Shown piece by piece: positions 57,737 to 64,000 of a stretch of 64,000 nt of DNA. This stretch comes from Aliishimia sp965656085 (GTDB lineage Bacteria; Pseudomonadota; Alphaproteobacteria; Rhodobacterales; Rhodobacteraceae), in contig CBFHJA010000018.1 of assembly GCA_965656085.1 (NCBI GenBank), positions 19,257 through 83,256 on the forward strand, in the 5' to 3' direction. The notes below the pieces were generated by a model. That model did not search any database and was not told the origin of the DNA. It saw only the letters and a list, made by a program, of their open reading frames with translations. The position numbers were made by a program, and so were the translations under genes. Numbering within the stretch: the first letter of the stretch is position 1; the number at the start of each line of letters is the position of its first letter.

Positions 57737-58525
57737 TCAGAACCCGGATGTGTCCAATTCGAACGGATCAATCTCAGAACTCGCATCTTCGGAGCCGAGT
57801 TCGAACCGGCGGTTTTGCATATAGATCAGGCGCGATTGTGCGTAGCTGTCGGCGCTCTCGTACAGGATCGAATCAATCGTGTCCGTAAAACGCCCGCGTG
57901 TGCCCAGTCCATCGCCGATCCGTGCTGCTGGACTATAATAGCGTTCGGGCTCGTCGAGTACGTAGGATAACGGGTTCGTGAACAGATCGACGATTCGTCC
58001 GGCGACATCCCGCTGTGTGGAGGGGCCAAAAAGCGGCACCTCGACGAACGGGCCCTCACCGGCGCCCCAGACATGGAGCGTTTCCCCGAAATCAGTCTCG
58101 TGATCGGGAAGACCCATATCGGTGGCGATGTCGAACAGCCCGGCCACGCCGAAGGTCGAATTCAGCAAGAACCGCACTGTCGAGATGCCCGCCCCGTTCA
58201 GATCACCTTGCAAAAGCCCGTTCACAACGTCAGATGGACGCCCCAAATTTGTCGCAAAATGGCCAATACTTTCCTCGATATCGTCCGGGACCGCCTTGGT
58301 GTAGCCCTGCGCGGCCGGACGTACGATGGACCGGTCGATCGTGCGGTTGAACGCGTGGATCTTGCGGTTGCCGGTCTCGAAGGGGTCGTAAATACCATCG
58401 GTCGGATCGAAATCGGTGTCGGCTGAAACACAGGCCGACAGGGCCACAGGCAGGACGATCAAGGCCGCAAGGCGTGCAATTGGACGATAGAATAAGGACA
58501 AAGGATGGCGTTCCCCGGCAGACAA
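57737..58525 (-). CDS. mlaA: Outer-membrane lipid asymmetry lipoprotein MlaA (VacJ)
   Basis: The 262-residue protein has a signal ending LSAC (Cys32), a lipobox. The MlaA core follows: DPFETGNRKIHAFNR near residue 45, NLGRPSDVVNGLLQGD near 93, FLLNSTFGVAGLFDIATDMGL near 120 and VPLFGPSTQRD near 160. It extracts mislocalised phospholipids from the outer leaflet and passes them to MlaC. mlaFED genes are not in the window. It is divergent from the type I secretion genes. Confidence 0.93.
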   Translation of the reverse strand: MSAGERHPLSLFYRPIARLAALIVLPVALSACVSADTDFDPTDGIYDPFETGNRKIHAFNRTIDRSIVRPAAQGYTKAVPDDIEESIGHFATNLGRPSDVVNGLLQGDLNGAGISTVRFLLNSTFGVAGLFDIATDMGLPDHETDFGETLHVWGAGEGPFVEVPLFGPSTQRDVAGRIVDLFTNPLSYVLDEPERYYSPAARIGDGLGTRGRFTDTIDSILYESADSYAQSRLIYMQNRRFELGSEDASSEIDPFELDTSGF

Positions 58526-58612
58526 TTATAAGGCTACATAGTGAATTTCAGAGCGATGCCCAGTGCGAGGCGGGTCAAAATCCCGGTTTGTGGCGGCTGA
58601 GCGACAAGAGAT

Positions 58613-58642
58613 TTGAACCAACTTTACCTCTTGCCGTATAGT
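58613..58642 (+). promoter_or_regulatory. Candidate promoter of the type I secretion operon
   Basis: TTGAAC (58613-58618) and TATAGT (58637-58642) are 18 bp apart, 38 bp before the ATG at 58680. The match to the sigma-70 consensus is good for a high-GC genome. Confidence 0.55.
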
Positions 58643-58679
58643 CCGGCGAGAATTTCACAGAAAGGCGCGAACGGCACCC

Positions 58680-60416
58680 ATGTCTCGCAATCCTCACGCC
58701 AAAGGCCTCGAAGAGCTTCGTGCCGCGCGCCGACGCAGCCGCGGGCTGTATTGGGCCGTCGGAATATTCAGTTTCTTCGCCAATCTGCTTATGCTCACCG
58801 GGCCGATCTATATGCTGCAGGTCTATGACCGCGTGCTCGGCTCGCGCTCCGAGGAGACCCTCGTCGCGCTGTCGATGCTGGTGATTTTCCTCTATGGTAT
58901 CATGGGCTTGATGGATTGGGTGCGGGGCCGGGTGATGGGCCGGGCCGGGGCGCGCTTCCAATCGGCGCTCGATCCGCGTGTGTTCGACGCGGTGACGCGC
59001 AAGGCCGCTATCGCGCCTGACGCGCGCACCGAAAGCGGGCTGGCCGATCTCGAATCCGTGCGCCGCCTGATGACCGCGCCGGTGCTGATGGCGATCTTCG
59101 ACATGCCTTGGACGCCGGTCTTCCTGTTTGGGATTTTCCTGTTCCACCCGCTGATGGGCTGGCTCGCCGTGCTCGGAGGCTCGCTGTTGATTCTTATCAC
59201 GGTCGCCAATCAGTTCCTGTCGCGCGGCCCGCAAATGCGCGCGACCATGGCCGAGATGGAAGCAGGTCAGATGTCGGGCCAGATGCGCACCGAGGCCGAG
59301 GCGCTGCAATCCATGGGGATGCAGGGCGCAGCCTACCGCCGCTGGCAGCAAGCCCGCGGGCGGGCGCTTGATGAGGGCATGTCGGCGGCCGATGTGGGCG
59401 GCGGGTTCAGCGCAATGACGAAATCGCTGCGGCTTTTCCTCCAATCGGCGATGCTCGGGCTCGGTGCGTGGCTTGTGCTGCAGAACCAGTTGACGCCGGG
59501 TGCCATGATCGCAGGGTCAATTCTGCTCGGACGGGCGCTTGCGCCCATCGAGATGGCCGTCGGTCAATGGCCGCTGGTGCAGCGCGCGATGAAAGGCTGG
59601 GACAGCCTTGCCGAGCTCTTGTCCGAGGTCTCTCCGCAGCCGCAACGCACGGGGCTGCCACGCCCGCGCGCGCTGCTGGAGGGCAAGGGCCTGACCGTTC
59701 TGCCACCGGGCGAGCGTCAGGCCGCGCTGAAGTCGCTCAACTTCCGGGTCGAGCCCGGCACAGCGCTCGGCGTGATTGGCCCTTCCGGCTGCGGTAAGTC
59801 CACGCTGGCGCGGGCGATCACCGGGCTGTGGCGGCCCGCGGGTGGCTCGATCCGGCTCGATGGGGCGGCGCTCGATCAGTACGAGCCCGACGTTCTGGGC
59901 AATCTCGTGGGCTATCTGCCCCAGCGCGTGCAGCTTTTCGACGGCACCATCGCCGAGAACATCTCGCGCCTGTCGGACAACCCCGACGATGCCAAGATCG
60001 TTGCGGCGGCCCAGAAGGCGGCGGCGCACAACATGATCCTCGAACTGCCGGGTGGCTATGATACGATGATCCGGGACGGCCAGAGCCGCCTCTCGGGCGG
60101 CCAGATCCAACGCATCGGTCTGGCGCGGGCGCTTTATGACGACCCGGTGATCATTGTGCTCGACGAGCCCAATTCGAACCTCGACAACGAGGGCAACGCC
60201 GCGCTCAACCACGCGATACGCGAACTGAAAAAGGAAGGGCGTTCTGTGCTTATCATGGCGCACCGCCCGAACGCCATTCAGGAATGCGAGAGCCTGCTCG
60301 TCCTCGAAAACGGGATGCGCATGGCCTTCGGTCCAAAAGATGAAGTGTTGCAAGCAACGGTCAAGAACGCCAAGCAACTGGCGAAGAGTCCGGCTGATAA
60401 GGGGGGCGTGACGTGA
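58680..60416 (+). CDS. Type I secretion system permease/ATPase (PrtD family)
   Basis: The 578-residue protein has an N-terminal ABC exporter membrane domain (helices from about residue 25, GIFSFFANLLMLTGPIYMLQ) and a C-terminal ATPase with Walker A GPSGCGKST near 364, signature LSGGQIQR near 469 and Walker B VIIVLDEPNSNLD. The LQVYDRVLGSRSEETL segment near 47 is typical of PrtD/AprD. It exports a protein (protease, RTX or surface protein) with the HlyD-type adaptor coded next. The substrate and TolC partner are not nearby. Confidence 0.93.
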   Translation: MSRNPHAKGLEELRAARRRSRGLYWAVGIFSFFANLLMLTGPIYMLQVYDRVLGSRSEETLVALSMLVIFLYGIMGLMDWVRGRVMGRAGARFQSALDPRVFDAVTRKAAIAPDARTESGLADLESVRRLMTAPVLMAIFDMPWTPVFLFGIFLFHPLMGWLAVLGGSLLILITVANQFLSRGPQMRATMAEMEAGQMSGQMRTEAEALQSMGMQGAAYRRWQQARGRALDEGMSAADVGGGFSAMTKSLRLFLQSAMLGLGAWLVLQNQLTPGAMIAGSILLGRALAPIEMAVGQWPLVQRAMKGWDSLAELLSEVSPQPQRTGLPRPRALLEGKGLTVLPPGERQAALKSLNFRVEPGTALGVIGPSGCGKSTLARAITGLWRPAGGSIRLDGAALDQYEPDVLGNLVGYLPQRVQLFDGTIAENISRLSDNPDDAKIVAAAQKAAAHNMILELPGGYDTMIRDGQSRLSGGQIQRIGLARALYDDPVIIVLDEPNSNLDNEGNAALNHAIRELKKEGRSVLIMAHRPNAIQECESLLVLENGMRMAFGPKDEVLQATVKNAKQLAKSPADKGGVT

Positions 60417-61726
60417 GTCAGACCAAGGATGGCAAGACATGGTCCGCCCGCTGGGCGCTGATTGTCGGATTTGTCGGTGTTGCCGTGCTCGTCGGCGGGT
60501 TCGGATCGTGGGCGACGATGAGCCAGATCGCGGGGGCTGTCATCGCGACGGGCCGGATCGAGGTCGAACGCAACCGTCAGGTCGTGCAGCACCCCACCGG
60601 CGGCGTCGTGGCCGAGATCGCCGTCAAAGAAGGCGACACGGTGACGGCTGGTGATCTTCTGATCCAGCTCGATGATACGCGTCTGAAATCGCAGCTCAAA
60701 ATCACCGAGGGACAGCTCTACGAGATTGTTGCGCGCCGGGGCCGGCTTGAGGCAGAACGCGACGGGACGCCCGATATCCGCTTCATGCAAGAGGTGATTG
60801 AGGCCGGGCAGCGCGATCCCGAACTTGCGGAATTGCTCGCCGGCCAGCGCAACCTGTTTCTGGCCCGCCGCGAGTCCGTCACGCAGGAGCGCGAGCAACT
60901 CGGCAAGCGCACGGCGCAGATCATGAACCAGATCGACGGGATCGACGCACAGACGGTTTCGCTCAAGCGCCAACTCGACCTGATCAATCAGGAAACCACC
61001 AGCCAGCAGACCCTGTTCGATCGTGGGCTGGCGCAGGCTGGCACGCTTCTTGCTCTGCAACGCAACGCGGCCAACCTGCAGGGACAGATCGGGGAACTGG
61101 CGGCGAACCGCGCGCAGGCCGAGGCGCGGATCACCGAGACCGAGATCGCGATGCTGCAGATCACGAGCCGGCTGCGCGAAGAGGCGATCACGCAGTTGCG
61201 CGATTTGCGCTACCGCGAACTGGAACTGCGCGAGCAGCGCGCGGCGCTGATCGAGGAGATCGAGCGGCTCCAGATTCGCGCGCCAGTCTCGGGCATCGTC
61301 TATTCTCTGCAAATGCAGACCCCGCGCTCGGTGCTACAGGCCGCCCAGCCGGTGCTCTACATCGTGCCGCAGGACCGTCCGCTGGTGATCGCCGCGCGCG
61401 TCGAGCCGATCCATATCGACCAGATCCTCGTTGGTCAGGAGGTCAACCTGCGGTTCTCCGCGCTCGACCAGCGCACCACCCCGGAACTCACCGGGCAGGT
61501 CATGCTGGTCTCGGCGGATGCCTTCGAAGACGAGGGCACGGGCATGACCTTCTACCGGGCAGAAATCATGCTTGCGCCCGGCGAAGTCGATCGGCTCGGT
61601 GAGGATGTGGCGCTGATCCCAGGGATGCCGGTGGAGGCCTACATCCGCACAGGGGACCGCTCGCCGCTGGTCTATCTGACCAAGCCGTTGATGGATTACT
61701 TCAACCGGGCGTTCCGCGAGACCTGA
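60413..61726 (+). CDS. Type I secretion membrane-fusion protein (HlyD family)
   Basis: The 437-residue protein starts with GTG at 60413, overlapping the exporter stop by four bases. One membrane helix (about residues 14-36) is followed by a biotinyl-lipoyl half (HPTGGVVAEIAVKEGDTV near 63), a long coiled coil (about 95-280), the second lipoyl half (RAPVSGIVYSL near 286), and a beta-barrel (LVGQEVNLRFSALD). It bridges the exporter to an outer-membrane TolC protein. Confidence 0.94.
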   Translation: MSQTKDGKTWSARWALIVGFVGVAVLVGGFGSWATMSQIAGAVIATGRIEVERNRQVVQHPTGGVVAEIAVKEGDTVTAGDLLIQLDDTRLKSQLKITEGQLYEIVARRGRLEAERDGTPDIRFMQEVIEAGQRDPELAELLAGQRNLFLARRESVTQEREQLGKRTAQIMNQIDGIDAQTVSLKRQLDLINQETTSQQTLFDRGLAQAGTLLALQRNAANLQGQIGELAANRAQAEARITETEIAMLQITSRLREEAITQLRDLRYRELELREQRAALIEEIERLQIRAPVSGIVYSLQMQTPRSVLQAAQPVLYIVPQDRPLVIAARVEPIHIDQILVGQEVNLRFSALDQRTTPELTGQVMLVSADAFEDEGTGMTFYRAEIMLAPGEVDRLGEDVALIPGMPVEAYIRTGDRSPLVYLTKPLMDYFNRAFRET

Positions 61727-61891
61727 TTCGAACAGCGCCTTCCTTCCGGCAGCCCCGATCCGCGAGGTCTGATGCGGCAGGGCAGTTTTGCTGGCCCAGG
61801 GAGAGCCTACAACAGGGGCGCTTTTTGCTTTCCCCGGCCTGCGTCTCGGACTAGCTTGCCGCAGCAAACCGCAAACCGGGAGACCCGACCC

Positions 61892-62350
61892 ATGTCCATC
61901 GCTCAACGCCTCGCCGATGCCGGCATCACACTGCCCGAAGCCAACGCGCCGGCGGCCAATTACGTGTCCTACGTGCAATGCGGCAACATGCTTTTTGTGT
62001 CCGGGCAGATCCCGATCCGCGACGGACAGTTCGTGACGGGAAAGCTCGGCGATGACTTCACCGTCGAGCAGGGGGCGGAAGCCGCGAAACTCTGCGCGCT
62101 GTCGCTGCTGGCACAGGTCAAGGCGGCCTGCGGGGGCGATATCGACGGGCTCAAACGCGTGGTGAAGCTCACTGGCTTCGTCAACTCCACCCCCGACTTC
62201 ACCCAGCAGCCGCAAGTCATCAACGGCGCGTCCGACTTCCTTGTCGAAGCGCTCGGAGATGCGGGCCGCCATTCGCGCTCGGCGGTCTCGGCAGCGGCCC
62301 TGCCGCTCGGCGTCGCGGTTGAGATCGAGGGTATCTTCGAGTTGCTGTAA
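61892..62350 (+). CDS. RidA family protein (YjgF/YER057c/UK114)
   Basis: The protein has 152 residues from the ATG at 61892 (GGGAGACC upstream). The RidA fold is shown by LFVSGQIPIRDGQ near residue 33 and the substrate-carboxylate Arg in HSRSAVSAAALP near 130, with VEIEGIFELL at the end. The longer length and SIAQRL..AGITLPEA start fit the subgroup of RidA-like proteins beside amino-acid enzymes. Archetypal RidA deaminates reactive enamine/imine intermediates. It is 165 bp downstream of the HlyD gene. Confidence 0.9.
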   Translation: MSIAQRLADAGITLPEANAPAANYVSYVQCGNMLFVSGQIPIRDGQFVTGKLGDDFTVEQGAEAAKLCALSLLAQVKAACGGDIDGLKRVVKLTGFVNSTPDFTQQPQVINGASDFLVEALGDAGRHSRSAVSAAALPLGVAVEIEGIFELL

Positions 62351-62413
62351 GCGCTTGATCTGAGCGTGGAGCGGGCCACATCTGGAAAGACAGGCCGGAG
62401 GAACGCCCGCGAT

Positions 62414-63601
62414 ATGAGCGTGCAGGAATTGCAGATCGACGTCGTTGCCAGCGTCGCCCAGATCGGGGCGGCGGAGTGGGATGCTTGTGCCTGCCCGGAA
62501 GCCGTCAGCGGCGGCGCGCCGAACGATCCGTTCACCACCTACCGGTTTCTGAGGGCGCTGGAAGAGAGCCGCTCGGTCGGGGCCGGCACCGGCTGGCAGC
62601 CGCAATATCTCGTGGCGCGGGCCGAAGGCGAGATCATCGCGGTCGCTCCGATGTATGCCAAGAGCCATAGCCAAGGCGAATACATCTTCGACCACAACTT
62701 CGCCCATGCTTATGAGCGGGCGGGCGGGCGCTATTACCCCAAGCTGCAAATCGCGGTGCCCTTCACGCCTGCGACCGGGCGACGCTTTCTGACCAAGCCG
62801 GGTTTCGAGAGCCTTGGCACGCAGGCACTGGTGCAGGGTGCGGCGAAGCTTTGCGATCAGAACGGGCTGAGTTCGCTGCATGTGACGTTTTGCACCGAAG
62901 CCGAGGCCGCGCGCGGACCGGACTACGGCCTGCTGGCCCGGACAACGCAACAATTTCATTGGCTTAACAATGGGTACGCCGATTTCGACGGCTTCCTCGC
63001 CGCCCTGTCCTCGCGCAAGCGCAAGAACATCCGCAAGGAGCGCGCGCAGGCGCAGAGCTTCGGCGGCGAGATCCGGCAACTCACGGGCGACGCGCTGGAG
63101 CCGCACCATTGGGACGCGTTCTGGGAGTTCTATCAGGACACCGGCGCGCGCAAATGGGGGATGCCTTACCTGACGCGCCGCTTTTTCGATGAGGTGCAAG
63201 AGCATCTCAGGGATGACGTAGTGCTGGTGCTCGCAGAGCGCGACGGGCGGCCCGTGGCGGGGGCGCTCAACTTCATTGGCCGGGATGTGCTCTATGGACG
63301 CTATTGGGGCTGCACCGAGCACCACCCCTGCCTGCATTTTGAGTTATGCTATTACCAAGCCATTGATTTTGCAATCGAACATGGCCTCGGGCGTGTCGAG
63401 GCGGGGGCGCAGGGCGAGCATAAGCTGGCGCGGGGATATCTGCCGACACATACCCATTCGCTGCACTGGATGCGGGATGAGGGGTTTCACGAGGCGATTG
63501 CCAATTATCTCGAGCAGGAACGGGCGGCTATCGAGGAAGACATTGAAATCCTTACAAGTTATGGTCCGTTCAGGAAGGTAATCGTAGAGGAGCATGACTG
63601 A
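62414..63601 (+). CDS. GNAT/FemAB-like acyltransferase (DUF482 type)
   Basis: The protein has 395 residues from the ATG at 62414 (GGAGGAA upstream); an earlier in-frame Met has no site. The fold is the double-GNAT, FemAB-like plan. Landmarks include RKRKNIRKERAQAQ near residue 205, and YGRYWGCTEHHPCLHFELCYYQAIDFAIEHG near 295-325, which is characteristic of DUF482 proteins. Possible roles are aminoacyl- or acyl-transfer to a cell-envelope or small-molecule acceptor; no substrate is known. It overlaps the pterin dehydratase gene by one base. Confidence 0.85.
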   Translation: MSVQELQIDVVASVAQIGAAEWDACACPEAVSGGAPNDPFTTYRFLRALEESRSVGAGTGWQPQYLVARAEGEIIAVAPMYAKSHSQGEYIFDHNFAHAYERAGGRYYPKLQIAVPFTPATGRRFLTKPGFESLGTQALVQGAAKLCDQNGLSSLHVTFCTEAEAARGPDYGLLARTTQQFHWLNNGYADFDGFLAALSSRKRKNIRKERAQAQSFGGEIRQLTGDALEPHHWDAFWEFYQDTGARKWGMPYLTRRFFDEVQEHLRDDVVLVLAERDGRPVAGALNFIGRDVLYGRYWGCTEHHPCLHFELCYYQAIDFAIEHGLGRVEAGAQGEHKLARGYLPTHTHSLHWMRDEGFHEAIANYLEQERAAIEEDIEILTSYGPFRKVIVEEHD

Positions 63602-63900
63602 TGGAAAAGCTGTCCGACGAGACCCGTGGCCCCCTTCTGGAGCCGCTCTTCGCCAATGGCTGGGAGCAGGCCAAGAGCGAGCGCGACGCGATCCACAAGA
63701 CCTTCGAGTTCAAGGATTTCGTCGAAGCGTTCGGCTGGATGACGCAAGTGGCGATCTGGGCCGAGAAATGGGACCACCATCCCGAATGGTTCAATGTTTA
63801 CAAGACGGTGGAGGTGACGCTGACAACGCATGACGTGGATGGGTTGTCGACACTGGACGCCAAGCTGGCGCGCAAGATGGACAGTCTGGCGGAAGGTTAG
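63601..63900 (+). CDS. phhB: Pterin-4-alpha-carbinolamine dehydratase
   Basis: The 99-residue protein has the length of PCD enzymes; the active-site motif DHHPEW lies near residue 59 (W-D-H-H-P-E-W), preceded by a helix with FVEAFGWM. It recycles the carbinolamine form of tetrahydrobiopterin; in bacteria it may support phenylalanine hydroxylase or a side step of molybdopterin or folate metabolism. The ATG overlaps the upstream stop (TGATG) and an AGGAG site lies 9 bases before it. Confidence 0.94.
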   Translation: MEKLSDETRGPLLEPLFANGWEQAKSERDAIHKTFEFKDFVEAFGWMTQVAIWAEKWDHHPEWFNVYKTVEVTLTTHDVDGLSTLDAKLARKMDSLAEG

Positions 63901-63923
63901 GTTGCTGCGGATGTGACAGGCGC

Positions 63924-63942
63924 GGTGGGCAGATTGCCCACC
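63924..63942. repeat. Interspersed palindrome GGTGGGC-N5-GCCCACC, copy 2
   Basis: GGTGGGC, AGATT, GCCCACC, starting 24 bp after the pterin dehydratase stop. The same seven-base arms and spacer length occur at 52563-52581. It could add to termination by base-pairing, but there is no T-tract. The remaining 58 bp to the window end show no gene I can support. Confidence 0.7.
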
Positions 63943-64000
63943 CTTATCTCTTTGCGATCTGCCATAATGAGAGTCAGCGGACGAGACCCCGTCCCACCCT

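Noticed and set aside
1..64000. tRNA, rRNA, tmRNA and riboswitch genes
   Set aside because: I looked in the intergenic gaps for cloverleaf ends, rRNA conserved stretches and common riboswitch cores and saw none; short or unusual RNAs could still be missed by eye.

Overview
The window reads as a chromosome segment of a marine-type alphaproteobacterium, most likely Rhodobacteraceae (Roseobacter group). The evidence is high GC, long antisense ORFs typical of high-GC DNA, VPLPA-CTERM proteins, a DmdA-family demethylase, a TIGR01459 HAD hydrolase, a DUF2161 nuclease-like protein, and roseobacter-style housekeeping genes (groESL with a CIRCE element, glnK-amtB, smpB, sseA plus aminotransferase). 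I saw no rRNA, tRNA, CRISPR array, insertion sequence or prophage.

Layout. 1-3.7 kb: end of ribF, a MaoC hydratase, a HAD hydrolase, manganese pyrophosphatase and a DUF2161 protein. 3.7-22.6 kb: an accessory catabolic region. It holds a methanethiol-oxidase (SELENBP1) gene coupled to a ferredoxin and a CoA-binding protein; a LysR gene; a tightly coupled four-gene run (FMN 2-hydroxyacid oxidase, TPP 2-oxoacid decarboxylase, transthyretin-like protein, DmdA-family demethylase); a dipeptide-type ABC importer facing it; an S51-like peptidase; a second LysR; and an MttB-family methyltransferase with a ketopantoate-reductase-like and a FAH-family enzyme. 22.6-29.7 kb: two tandem metallophosphoesterases, a Ugp-like ABC importer and a LysR. 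30-43.7 kb: oxidoreductase, TraB/GumN, MATE exporter, groESL, two VPLPA-CTERM proteins around a vWA protein, EamA transporter, Nudix, lipase-like plus phnM, and a branching-type glycosyltransferase. 43.7-47.4 kb: sulfotransferases and a GDSL lipoprotein around a low-GC insertion with a chimeric repeat scar. 47.5-64 kb: lytic transglycosylase, smpB, a TIR-like protein, a DksA-type zinc finger, sseA-aminotransferase, glnK-amtB, a class A PBP, mlaC-mlaA, a type I secretion ABC/HlyD pair, RidA, a GNAT-like protein and pterin dehydratase.

How the genes fit together. The 3.7-22.6 kb region contains two different methyl-transfer enzyme families and a methanethiol oxidase, each next to import or oxidation functions. 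The simplest reading is catabolism of methylated sulfonium or quaternary ammonium compounds. The four-gene run (7482-11855) has the logic hydroxyacid to oxoacid to aldehyde plus demethylation to folate; I do not recognise it as a described pathway, and it is my main candidate for a new system. A second candidate is a roughly 200 bp non-coding element with 12-bp-phased repeats, present twice (29847-30047 and 52585-52796), each time between convergent genes. Functional statements rest on family recognition by eye; no database search was run.
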